Origin: Nymphalis io
Taxonomy: Eukaryota; Arthropoda; Insecta; Lepidoptera; Nymphalidae
Reading direction: 5' to 3'
Length of the DNA stretch: 64,000 nucleotides
NCBI RefSeq assembly: GCF_905147045.1
Contig: NC_065907.1
Location: 930,001 to 994,000, forward strand
The notes below the pieces were generated by a model. That model did not search any database. It was not told the origin of the DNA and worked only from the letters and a program-made list of their open reading frames with translations. How positions within the stretch are numbered: the first letter of the stretch is position 1; the number at the start of each line of letters is the position of its first letter. This document shows positions 22,673 to 34,100 of this stretch, piece by piece. The translations under genes were made by a program, and so were the position numbers.

Positions 22673-25319
22673 ACAGAGAATAATCGTTGCCATTTATTAT
22701 TTATTCTTTAATTTTTATAACTATTAGTGACAAAAGTTTTATATTCAGCTTTGATATTAAAGCATATGCATATCGGTTTGGTTCCGAAACGAATTGATAT
22801 AGAATACTCCAAAGTTGGATTGGAATTGAATCGGGAACGTATTATAATGTAATCAAGTACCCTTTTTAGACAGTACAATGATTGAAAACCACTGTCTTGT
22901 ACTAATCTTGCAAAAATTGATGTGCAATGGTGACAGCGCGGCAAACTCACATTAGGTATTTATATATACCAGTATTTATATACAATGTCGCGGTCTACCC
23001 GCTATACATTTGTGTTATATATGTTTCTAAATTTTGCACATTTCGTTGACGATTAGATCATAACTGTCGTGTGTAATTATAGTATAAATTACTTCAAAAA
23101 CACAAATATATTTTTATTTCTTATTTATTTTATCGTTAAGTACACAGTATTATAATTATATATTAATCAATATATTTACATTTATGATTTATTTATTCAA
23201 TTACAATGTGAAAATTCTTGTCTAAAGCTATATTTTTTTACAATCGGTATGTGATTTTAGTACTGGTAGATCATAGATAAGCGCTTTTATACAAATTCTC
23301 CAGCTTTGTGTATTTATACAGAGCATTGATACAGATTATACATGATACATTGATACACGATGAATACAATTAAAAACATCCATTGTACTCGTGTTTATTT
23401 AAATCATAATTTGCACGCAGAGCTCTATTTGTTTTTTAAGGAAAGCCATTTAGAAAATAAAGGTGATTTTCAATTTTGCCTGTTTTTGTCACAGGTACAT
23501 CTTGATTTCTAGTTCCTATTTTACTTCGAAAAAATTAACGATATTTTTGTGGACGATAGTTTCTTATATTGTAAACCGATTTTAATTAATTATTTTTATT
23601 GAATAAAATTGATATAAATACGGGCGGAATATTAGTAATTTCGTCATTTAGGCTGATACGTATTTATCACTGAAAAATTAATTCTTTAACCATTTATGTT
23701 ATTATTTTGAAAATTTATATTCGTCTATCCAAGTTTCCTATCTATTTAACTATTGTAAAGTATCATACGTTCAAAACAACATCATTACACACTTTTGTAT
23801 TGAATATGAATAGGATAGAGTAATCGAATTATGTTACTAAATATCTAAAAAAAATGTCTATTAGCATGTAATACATATGTATGTATTTTTTTAATAATAC
23901 TGTAATTTATAATAATTTACAGTAAATAAAGAAATGACATCTGATAATTTTACGGATAAAAAATTTGGCAACCCTGTTTAACGGCTGCAATTGAAAAGTC
24001 GTTGCACTAAAATGAGTGAGACGGCTATATTTGCTCACGTGCATTGGAATGAGATAGAAGCGGGAACGGCAGCCATGTTGCTTTCATCGAGTTAACGGAA
24101 GAGGTAGTTTTTTCGTTTTCTGCCGGTAAAACAAACGAAAGCTGTTCCTTATCAAACTTTTAATCGCTATTTTATTCTTAACAATGAACTAACGACATTT
24201 GTAAACTTTATCAAATTATATAAAATATTTTTTACAACAGATAGTTTTAGATTAATTTTGATAAAAAAGAAACTGTGCATATGTTTGTTTTTAAATAAAA
24301 CATGACATTTAATAAAAAAAAAACAGTTTTTTTTTCTGTGCTTATTGGCGGCTCATTTGGGAAGAAATTAATGAAAGATTCCAGCAGAGCTTGGATAAAT
24401 GGGTTAAGTGAAGTGCTTAGTTAAACATTGATTTTGCTTTATCTGTCATTATTGATTTGACCTTCGAAAGAGAATCCTCTAAACAGTCTTCAAAGACCAT
24501 TATTGTAAAATTTACGATATTACGATCATATTTAATAATATAACCGTTATATTTTTTTACCATAGTCTAGAATTGTATATTAAATTAATCATTTAAATAA
24601 ATTGTTATTGTCATAATTGTTATACTAATGTGGAAAAACAAAAAATATTTATATTTTTTCGATGTTTTAGATAACAATTAATTCTTAATTTCATAAAACT
24701 AGTTTATATTTAATGTTTTTGATATATGTATCTGTTTTAATAAAAAATATTATAGTTATTTCTTGTTTATTACTTGGCATTTCATTATTAGATCATATAG
24801 CGTAAGTAGGCATACCTAAAGTATTTTTGAATAACACGAAATGTAACAATAATTTTGGCAAATGTCATAGACTAAAATAGAGTTTTAAGATGTATAAAAG
24901 TTTTGGTTCAAAATTAATATATTCATTATTAATGTATAAAAGCATTACATTTAAACGTTAAATAACAGTGATACGAGCTTTCCTAATTTTGACACCGTTC
25001 TCATTTTAAATTTATGAAATGAATGATAAGCGAAAAATGGTGTTTCATTATTATAATTTATGGTTATTCGAACGTTTATTGTACTTTTTTTTAAATAAAA
25101 TTAAAAGAAGATGACCTTGTTAAAATAACTTGTATCTAAAGCCGTAAAAGAATTATAAATACAAGCACGGACAGATCTGTCAAAGTTATTAACTTTAATT
25201 TAAGGAGGGTAGAGGTAAGCCGAAAAAATGTATGGAATAAGGGTAATATGAATTAAGAAGAGCAAAAGTTTTCTTATAGTCACATTAAATGGTGGCATAC
25301 ATAACATCCAAAGAGAAAA
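22673..25319. other. Long AT-rich spacer with one promoter-like patch
   Basis: Mostly unique AT-rich DNA. A patch at 23990-24130 is richer in GC and has an E-box (gctcacgtgc), 'ggcaaccctg' and a short ATG frame of 27 codons (MSETAIFAHVHW...). It could be a promoter or a chance open frame. No flanking exon was found. Confidence 0.35.
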
Positions 25320-25440
25320 AATCAACTTCTGAAAGTATATCGATTACAAGTACACAAGATTCACAAAGTATCGCGTCAACATAAAGTAAAAAATAATAAT
25401 TATTGACCTATGCTTTCTTCATTAACACAAATACAACAAA
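25320..25440 (+). repeat. Unclassified repeat U3, copy 1
   Basis: Ordered blocks 'caacttctga', 'gtatatcgatta', 'tatcgcgtcaacat', 'gacctat' and 'ttaacacaa' recur at 51817-51955 in the same orientation. Confidence 0.5.
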
Positions 25441-25462
25441 AAAAAAATACAAATAAAAAGTA

Positions 25463-25837
25463 TAATAATAATAATGTCCTCCAGACCGATTTCGGCCTCG
25501 GCGGCCAATCTCAAGAGATTAGCCAACTATGCAGGAGATATTATAGTGTACAAGTGTGTGCGTAAACACAGGTGCACTCTCTATTCCCTAACTCTCACAA
25601 TCCGATGGGACGGCAATCCGACACGACTGGAAAGAGTTCAGGCGCAAGACCAACGGCTTTACGTGCTTTCCGAGGCACGGGAGTGTACACACTTCCAACT
25701 TCCATACTCCGGGCTGCTACTGAGAATTTTTTTGACAGAAAAACCCAATAACTTTGTCGGCCCGACCTGGAAATTGAACCCAAGACCTCCGGGTCTGCGG
25801 CCTTACATCAAGCCACTAGACCAATGAAGTAGTCATA
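25463..25837 (-). repeat. SINE family D, near full length
   Basis: It is the antisense D copy from 'gtcctccagaccgatttcgg' to 'ctagaccaatgaagtagtca'. The 117-codon plus-strand open frame inside is a by-product of the repeat. Confidence 0.85.
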
Positions 25838-26032
25838 TATAGACTGTATACAAATAAATGAATGTTTCTTGCATTGCAGTTTTTATTTTGATTATCAATG
25901 ATTGATTGTAAGACTGTTTCTTGATTGACATTTATGTTAATCAACAAAATACAAAACGTGTTACACGTTTTATTATTGGATAATTGCTCACAGAAAATAT
26001 TAAAGGGGCTTAACAACGTATACCGAGCGTTA

Positions 26033-26200
26033 TCTATTAATCCTGAGAAAATTAGTTTTATTATTTATTTGTTTGTGAATTCACGTCATAAGTACTCAAC
26101 TGAGCATTATGAAATTTTGTGTATATGTTGTCATGGGTACAAAAAAATGACAGGGTATCTATGCCTCCCCCTCCACTCAAACGCAGTCGGCAACTAGTAT
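26033..26200 (+). repeat. Helitron-like repeat fragment (H)
   Basis: It contains 'ttgtttgtgaattcacgtc', 'gtactcaactgagcattatg', 'tgttgtcatgggtac' and 'cggcaactagtat' in the order found at 15520-15645. The class is uncertain. Confidence 0.4.
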
Positions 26201-26318
26201 TGTGATACAAGAGAAGTTGATCACGCAGGCTCACGAGTCAAAATGTAATCATATCTGTTTATTTATATACTTACATAAAAGTAATGTTTCATTGTCTGTG
26301 TCGCATTCCTGAACTTTT

Positions 26319-26603
26319 TTTTATAGAATATGAAGGCGGACAAACATATGGGCCACCTGGTGGTAACGGTCACCAACGCCCATAGACATTGGAATTGTAA
26401 GAAATGTTAACCATCGCTTACATAGCCAATGCGCCACCAACCTTGGGACCTAAGATTTTATGTCCCTTTTGCCTGTTATTAAACTGGCTCACTCACCCTT
26501 CAAACCGGAACACAACAATACCAAGTACTGCTGTTTTGCGGTAGAATATCTGATGAGTGGTTGGTGCCTACCCAGACGAGCTTGCATAAAGCCCTACCAT
26601 CAG
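26319..26603 (-). repeat. SINE-like family A, full length
   Basis: A complete antisense copy from the A/T tail 'ttttatagaatatgaaggcg' to 'gcataaagccctaccatcag'. Confidence 0.85.
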
Positions 26604-26905
26604 TGAATGAATGTAAAGTATATATATCAAGACATATAATAATAGTTTTTTTTTTGTTTATCAGCCGTCCCTTAAACATCTTAAAGCCTTATGATACACG
26701 AGCAGGAATGCCATATTGATCTATATTTAGCCAAACAATTGTGTATGATAATACGATGATAATTATATACATTTATAAAATGTAATTATGACGTAGGTAT
26801 GACGTAAACATACCATAAATTAATTATTATATATGCAAATTTGTATTTGGTTATATGTAACATAATCATTATCGAATGGAGTCTAATAAAATTAGGTATA
26901 TAAGA

Positions 26906-26975
26906 CTGATATGGCCCAGTGGACGTGTCAAACTTAACCGAAGATAGCGCGTTCAAATCCGGACAGAATAGGTGA
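26906..26975 (+). repeat. SINE family M, head fragment
   Basis: The blocks 'gatatggcccagtgga', 'acttaaccgaagat' and 'gttcaaatccgg' mark the tRNA-Lys-like head of family M. The body is missing. Confidence 0.5.
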
Positions 26976-27029
26976 TTGTTTATCTCGTTTATAGCGGTGA
27001 AAGAAGAGGTGAAAAGATCTGCAACATTT

Positions 27030-27105
27030 GTGCACTATATCTCCTGCGCAGTTGGCTAATCTCTCTTGATTTGGCCGCCTTGGCCAAAATCGGTCTGGAT
27101 AACTA
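27030..27105 (+). repeat. SINE family D, 3' end fragment
   Basis: The series 'tttgtgcactatatctcctg', 'cagttggctaatctctcttg' and 'ccaaaatcggtctgga' is the D 3' end. Confidence 0.7.
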
Positions 27106-27123
27106 TAAAAATTATTATGCAAT

Positions 27124-27245
27124 CAAGTCTTAACTGCCCAACCGATCATCATGGAGTTTCGTATACATGTCGGAGTTATATAAAAGGACATACATTCTCC
27201 CTGATATGCGACCAACTAGTAAGTTATAATTCTAGCAGTGCCAGT
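27124..27245 (+). repeat. Helitron-like repeat fragment (H)
   Basis: It carries 'agtcttaactgcccaaccga', 'cgtatacatgtcg' and 'ccaactagtaa', a diverged version of the series at 15520-15645. Confidence 0.35.
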
Positions 27246-27257
27246 GCTTAGGTATCT

Positions 27258-27553
27258 TTTTTTTTTATAAAATAGGAAGGCCGACGAGCATATGGGCCAC
27301 CTGATGGTAAGTCGTCACCAACGCCCTTAGACATTGACACTTTAAGAAATGTTGACCATCGCTTACCTTGCAAATGCGCCACCAAACTTGGGACCTAAGA
27401 TTTTATGTCCCTTGTGCCTGTAATTACACTGGCTCACTCACCCTTCAAACCGGAATACAACAATACCAATTACTGCTGTTTTACGGTAGAATATCTGATG
27501 AGTGGGTGGTATCTACCCAGACGAGCTTGCACAAAGCTCTACCACCAGTAAAT
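27258..27553 (-). repeat. SINE-like family A, full length
   Basis: A complete antisense copy: 'ttttataaaataggaaggcc' ... 'cttgcacaaagctctaccac'. It is close to the family consensus. Confidence 0.88.
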
Positions 27554-27982
27554 GTGCGGTGATCACCTCTAAACAAAATGTATTCAATAGCTGTTTCAGT
27601 TGAGAATGTATGCCTGCCTTGTTTTTTGTATTAATATAAAAAAAACAATGTCTTTAATGCGTTCCTAAAAAAATCATCCGAATGTAAAGATGCTATGAGT
27701 TGTTCTCGTAAAAAAGGGTTTTTTTGTATATGTTTTTCTTTTAATATAATAATTGCGCAAAGACTAGACGGTTAACTAGTTTAATAGAAAATATTGTGGT
27801 AGCCGTTGATTTCTGAAGTGCGTAATTAAAAATTGTAAATTAGAAGCGACTTTAAAAAGAAAGTTATTCGTAGCAGGTGTAGGTTTTTAGATGTGTAAAT
27901 ATTTATTAGGTTAATTGCTATACATATGCAATTAACTAAATTGTAAATGTTAATATGGATTTAAAATGTGTTCGTTAATTAG

Positions 27983-28212
27983 CGGTGTTGACCCAGTGGA
28001 TATATGGTAACTTAAGACCGTGGGTTCAATACTTTTGAATTATCATATGTTTATATTTATCTCGCTCTTAGCGAAGGAAAACATCCTGAGAAATGTAATT
28101 TCAATTTAATATTGTCATATTTATATTCAATAATCAGTTGCAGCATGGCGGAATAAGTTCTGAAACTTATCCTTAAAAGCCTTGCCCAGCTGTGAGATGT
28201 TTACTGTCATGT
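27983..28212 (+). repeat. SINE family M, old copy
   Basis: A worn series follows the M order: 'gttgacccagtgga', 'cttaagaccgtgggttcaa', 'gaaggaaaacatcctgag', 'gcatggcggaataag' and 'cttgcccagctgtgagatg'. Confidence 0.55.
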
Positions 28213-28339
28213 ATGATTTAGTGTTCTTTAAATTATTTGAATCATATGTTAAACTTATTACAAATAAGTTACTTTGTTGTGTATTTTATTTTTTGAGTTA
28301 TGTGTAAATAAAAAAGGTAAAATCACCCCACGGGTGGAT

Positions 28340-28390
28340 GCAGGACGAGAACCAGGAGCTTTGGCGCATTTTGGAAGAGGCCTATGTCCG
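28340..28390 (+). repeat. RTE-clade LINE, 3' end remnant
   Basis: The blocks 'tggatgcaggacgag', 'caggagctttggcgcatttt' and 'gaagaggcctatgt' match the last codons of the RTE frame at 32722-32800. Confidence 0.6.
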
Positions 28391-28816
28391 GAAAATATCT
28401 AAAAAACACTTGTTTCACCGTTCAAATGGTTATGTCAAAAAATCATAACGATTTATTAAATTTATTTATCAATTACCTGTGCATCATAAAAATAAATGTA
28501 ATGTTTATTGCAAATAAAATTTATAGTTTGAACTTTGTCGAAATTTTTATTTAATCGTTATATAATACTGGAGACTAAAACCAAAAGGATGGATGTGTAT
28601 ACATATACGTAATTGCATATAAGTGTTAAATGTATGGTAGTGTGTGTAATGATTTGTTTTATCAATTTCAGGTATTTCTTATGCATATTACACAAAAAAT
28701 TAACTTTTTGCACTCCTCCATCTAAACTTTAACTAATTAATAAATAATTGTAAAAAGGAGTACAAAGTTTTCGTCTCACGTTTATATTATAGAAAGATTA
28801 TTTCATGTATGAAAGC
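28391..28816. other. AT-rich spacer, nothing recognised
   Basis: No gene or repeat family was supported here. Confidence 0.35.
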
Positions 28817-29055
28817 TGACGGGCCGATTGGCGTGGTAGATATTTGCCTTTCACGCCGAAGGTTGTGGGTTCGATTCCCACACAGGACAGACATTTGTGT
28901 GCATGAACAAGTCAGTTATTACCTATAAAAGTATGCCTTTACAAAAGAAAAGTAGTATATGTATATCAGTTGTCTGGTTTCCATAGTACAAGCTCTGCTT
29001 AGTTTGGGTTCAGATGGCCGTGTGTGAATAATGTCCCAGGATATTATTATACATA
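28817..29055 (+). repeat. SINE family T
   Basis: The head 'gattggcgtggtagatattt' and B-box gggttcgattccc are followed by a body lacking part of 'gtctgtttgtcctgagtc'. It ends 'gaataatgtcccaggatatt'. Confidence 0.82.
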
Positions 29056-29302
29056 TAACCTTTACACCGAAAATATCATAATATAATATGCCATTAGACC
29101 TATTGTCTATTCAAAACGATGGAGTACGATAAATAAACTTAACATATTCCATAGAATCTTGATTAATATTATAATAAAAATATATCTTTATTATAATAAA
29201 AATTACTAAGTAAATGAACTAGTAATAACTAAAAAAAATCCTTCGTAAACAAGAGTGTTGTGTTTAACATTTTGAATAAATAGTTTATTTCCTTATTTAT
29301 AA

Positions 29303-29480
29303 TGCATTATGCAACACTATGCCATTTACTAATTATATTATCAACTTTAATTTTACTTCCAAATTTCCGACAACAAACGACATTCGAAATATGCTTACGA
29401 ATCCATAATGAATATCATAGATTATACAAGATTTCGACCAATGACGTCACGTCCAATCAACGTTTGTATTTACTTGGATT
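29303..29480 (+). repeat. Unclassified repeat U1, copy 2
   Basis: Shares 'caacactatgcca', 'atccataatgaatatcatag', 'attatacaagatttcgacca' and 'atgacgtcacgtc' with 10203-10390 and 62993-63115. Confidence 0.6.
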
Positions 29481-29486
29481 CTATTT

Positions 29487-29750
29487 GGTGGTAGGTTAGG
29501 TACCATACACGTCATATATTCCACCACAAAAGCAAAATGGAAATAATTAGTATTTTGTTCCGCTTTGAAGGGTGAGTGAGCCAGGACACCTATACGTACA
29601 AAGTACAAGGGACATAATCTTCGCTCCCAAGGTTGGCGGAGCATTGACGATGTAAGAAATGGTTATTGGTTAATATTTCTTATAGCGCCAATGTCTATGT
29701 GTGATAGTGGCCATTTACCATTTGCCCGTCCGACTAAATATGTTATAAAA
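29487..29750 (+). repeat. SINE-like family A, diverged
   Basis: It runs in sense orientation from 'ggtggtaggttaggtaccat' through 'tttgaagggtgagtgagcca' to 'gttataaaaaata'. Confidence 0.75.
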
Positions 29751-30704
29751 AATAGGCCATAGATAGTGTAGGTAATAAGATGCAGGTAAGGCATCGTATA
29801 TAAAAAAAAACAAATCCAAAAACTCATTGTATTTTATAACAGCAATTTACATTCAGTTCATTAAACACTTAATTAAAAATTAAAATAAATAAGAATAAAT
29901 TAGAAATTCAACGATATCTAAAATATCAATAGATTATAGACTAATGACATATTAAAAAAAATACTTCAACGTAATAGTGCAGCGTTGATTCACGTTGTCA
30001 ATTTATTGGTTACTTTAAGGTAAAGACTAGGCCTTACTTACGAACGTTGTGAACGGGTGAACAGTTGAACAATGCTTGTCTTCTTCTTTCGAATGTCAAG
30101 TCGATAATGTGAGAAAGAGAGAAATAGTGTTTAAATAAACAGTCGTTAGTTAAACACAGATAACTAATTCAAATTAATTTAAAATGTCTGATGACTGTCA
30201 TCTATAATAGACTTTATTCGGTAAGTTGCATCAGCTCACTAGACACTGGTTGGTTTACAAAATTTGAGTTCAAAGTTCATTAGGCGCTTGAAATCGTGTG
30301 TGTTCCACCAAACCGCAGTGACACAGCGAAATCAAATAAGATTTAAACTGTCCCCTTCAAAGGAAAGCTATGGCGAACGATGGGGCCTTTGTGGAACATT
30401 TTACTAACATATGAAATAAAACATAATTATAATTTATATAATTGAATATACGACTAGAGAATATTTTGTAGAGAACATTAATGTATCAAAACTGATGTGT
30501 GACTAGCCAATAATGTCAAAGTCAAATATCAAGGTACAGAGGTCGTTTTTCCACTTGCCGTCACCAACCTACACGGTTCCTGACATCTCGTCAGGAACTC
30601 AGTCAGTTAGATTCATGACTGCCTAAACAAACCGACGCAGATTTTCACTGCATTAAGCTGGGAAAAAAATCCCGCATCCTATACGAAACCGTATCTTGGC
30701 GGCA
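29751..30704. other. Spacer downstream of mcph1
   Basis: Unique sequence with moderate GC patches near 30230-30420 and 30530-30660. No splice-supported exon was found. The part next to 30705 is probably just beyond the mcph1 cleavage site. Confidence 0.35.
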
Positions 30705-30710
30705 TTTATT
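30705..30710 (-). terminator. mcph1 polyadenylation signal AATAAA
   Basis: A canonical AATAAA reads on the minus strand 68 bases after the mcph1 stop codon (30779-30781). Confidence 0.6.
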
Positions 30711-30778
30711 ACAGACAATTAATGATAAAAATTTACAAAGATAGCACGCGTTACAAAATAAAGCACAACCCATAATCA

Positions 30779-31117
30779 CTAGCTTAATATTATCACATCG
30801 CTCGGTATGTCTTTATTGACATATCGCCTCGTAGTTCTTATCCTAGCCGCTGCGATACTATCGAAAACCCACTTCGAACAAACTTCACCACTTTCCCGCC
30901 CTACTGTTATGTCAAAATCAGCTGTGATGTTTCCGCCATTTTGTTTTTTCGCGCCATTTCTTTTATTATGTGTGATGGCGCCACAGAGTGTCAATAGTTG
31001 GTTCACAGCTTCCTTTTGCTCTGCATTCTCGGATACGCGTACTCGCATACCGTTGAATATGTCGTATGCATATTCGGAATTCATTTTCCCTAGAGCTGAA
31101 CGTTCGATGCGTGCTTT
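30779..31117 (-). CDS. mcph1: mcph1 last exon (BRCT3, stop)
   Basis: The acceptor ctacag|AAAGCACGC at 31118-31119 is phase 0. The exon encodes residues 496-607 and the stop TAG (30779-30781). It holds BRCT3, with LLTLCGA, ADFDITVG and the signature Trp in CSKWVFDSI. The frame joins the previous exon as ...KISQ|KARIERS. Confidence 0.92.
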   Translation of the reverse strand, partial: KARIERSALGKMNSEYAYDIFNGMRVRVSENAEQKEAVNQLLTLCGAITHNKRNGAKKQNGGNITADFDITVGRESGEVCSKWVFDSIAAARIRTTRRYVNKDIPSDVIILS

Positions 31118-34100
31118 CTGTAGGTTTAAGATGTTTTATTTTCGTAAAAAATATTTAGATACAATAATTAAACATAAATAAATGACTTTAAAATAATAAT
31201 TATTAAATAAAACTTTCGTCAATATACGAAAGGTTTTTATTATTATCTGTATAGTTTTTGTCTATAATTTTATTTGAAGATAAAGTTGAAAAGGCAAACC
31301 TGGGATATCTTCATCAGATGTGGCACCTCATAGCCAAAATGATGTAACCAACGCTTCGCCTTCACCGAGTCCCTCGCCCACTGCGCGACCAGCACCCTGC
31401 AGCCCCTCACCGCACCCAACAACGCATTAACCGTTCTCGGCTTGTCTTTCTTAACCAACTCCATTGAACTTGTCAAAATTGTCTGAACATCCGGTCCGGG
31501 TTCTTTGGTATTCGATGGATTTTTGTTAAAATTATTTCCTTCATTGTGCGGTACGTTCGTGATATCTTCAGCTGTATGCGCGGTCGATATCCTGGCAACG
31601 CCAGATATATTATTACAGCTGCAGATAATGTTGCCAACGTTCGCCTCAGCTGGTCGATGAACGGTCACATGATTGAGGAACATCTGAGAGAGGATATCCT
31701 CTGGTGTGTTGCAATTTTGACACATAGTTATTTTTTTCTTTTGACCGGCCACTTGTATATCGTTTATCGCCGGGATCTCCGTCGAGGACGCGTCACAGGA
31801 CCCCATCAGGACGTGGGTCGTTTTTTTATTAATTTGATTTTGAACCCTGCCGTTCAATCGTTTTATCGCCTCCCATATCTCGCGGCGCTCCCCCCTCGAC
31901 ATGCCCGTTAACACCTGAAATGAATTTCGTACTAAAACTATGCGAGTATCTTCCATATAAATACTGACGTCACTCAGCTTGATAAACGGTACGCTACTCG
32001 TGTACGATACGACTCAACCGGAGCCAGTGAACGGCTACTTACGACCCTCGGAGCTCCGTCGCCCGCAGGCGTGCCGGCGCCGCGCCCGCCGCGCCCGGCG
32101 AGGCGCCGCGCGAGGCGCTCGGCGCGCGCGAGCTGCCGGCGCCCGCGCGGCTTGTTGGTAGCTATTGGCGTATCTTCTTTGTCTATGTAAAATTTTTAAA
32201 GTTACTATGCTATAGCCGAGATGGTCCAGTGGTAGGAACGCGTGAATCTCATGTGATTCAAACCCGAGTAAGCACCACTGAATTTTCGTGTGCTTACTTT
32301 GTGATTATAATTCATCTCGTGGTTTACGGTGAAGGAAAACATCGTGAGGAAACCTGCATGTGTCAAATTTCACTGAAATTCTGTCGCATGTGTATTCCAT
32401 TAACCCGCATTGGAGCAGCGTGGTGAAATAAGCTCCATACCTCCTCCTCAAAAAGGGAGAGGAGGCCTTAGCTCAGTAGTGGGACATCACAGGTTATTAC
32501 TGTACGGTACAGAATTATAAATGTAATACAAAATTTATTTCATATTGCGCCTATAGCATATCTATTAATAGACCTCGAAAAGGTTTACTTAAAAAATAAT
32601 AGTATTAACAATATATTAATTATAAATATTTTCATGGTGATAGGGCTGATGTCAGCCCGGCCGTGTAGGTACCGTCCACCTTATTATCACTAATTGTAAC
32701 ACTTGACAGTACTTATACTTATCAACAGCCAATCGTTGTCCACTGCTGAACATAGGCCTCTCCCAAGGTGCGCCAAAGCTCCCTGTCCTCCGCCTTCCGC
32801 ATCCAGTTGGTGCCCGCCACCTTCTTAAGGTCGTCGGTCCACCTGGCTGGAGGGCGCCCTACGCTGCGCTTGCCGATTCGCGGTCTCCACTCTAGGACTC
32901 GTCTGCTCCAACGGCCATCGGTCCTACGACATACGTGACCAGCCCACTGCCACTTCAGCCTGCTAATTTTGCAAGCTATGTCGGTGACTCCGGTTCTTTT
33001 CCGGATAATCTCATTTCTGATCTTATCCTTCAAAGATACTCCGAGCATAGCTCGCTCCATAGCACGCTGAGCGACTTTGAATTTGTGGACTAGTCCCGCA
33101 GTTAGTGTCCACGTTTCGGCACCGTATGTCATGGCAGGTAAGACGCATTGGTTGAAGACTTTCGTCTTCAAACATTGCGGTATAGACGACTTGAGGACTT
33201 GACGAAGGTTGCCAAATGCTGCCCATCCCAAGCGAATTCTTCGATCGGCTTCCTTCTCGAAGTTGTTCCTACCGACTTGTATTATCTGTCCTAGGTAGGT
33301 ATATTCACTAACAACTTCGAGAGGTTTCCCCTCGACGTATATCGGTCCCGGCACGACATGCCTATTGAACATGACCTTGGTCTTGTCCAAGTTCATACCG
33401 AGACCGACACACCGGGAAGACTCGCCTAGGCTACGCAGCATTTCGGTGAGTTGTTCCAGCGACTCTGCTATGATGACGATATCGTCGGCAAATCGAAGGT
33501 GTGAGATGTACTCGCCGTTTACATTGACTCCATACCTAGTCCAATCCAGCGTTTTGAAAACGTCTTCCAACGCGTTGGTGAACAGTTTCGGGGATATTAC
33601 ATCCCCCTGTCTCACCCCTCTGCGCAGTTGGATCGCCTTCGTCTTACAGTCCTGGATGTGGACAGTCATTGTAGCGGCGTTGTACAGACATCTCAGTACC
33701 TCGATATATCTCCAATCGATATGACATCTCTGCAATGAGTCGAGCACTGCCCAGGTTTCGATGGAGTCGAAGGCTTTCTCGTAGTCCACAAATGCCATAC
33801 ACAGCGGCTGATTGTACTCTTCGGTCTTCTGCACAATCTGCCGAACAGTATGGATGTGGTCCACGGTGCTGTAGCCTGATCGAAAGCCGGCTTGCTCTGG
33901 GGGCTGGAACTCGTCAAGTCGTCTGGCGAGACGGTTCGTGACGACTCTTGAGAACAGCTTATACACGTGACTCAGGAGGGAGATTGGTCTGTAGTTTTTC
34001 AAGAGGGTTTTATCACCTTTCTTGAAAAGCAGTACCACCTCACTCCCGCTCCACGTTTCCGGGGTCTTGCCATGTTGGATGACGGAATTAAAGAGGCTTG

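Noticed and set aside
24344..24424. Frame LIGGSFGKKLMKDSSRAWING as a last exon
   Set aside because: No clear acceptor, no partner exon and no recognised domain.
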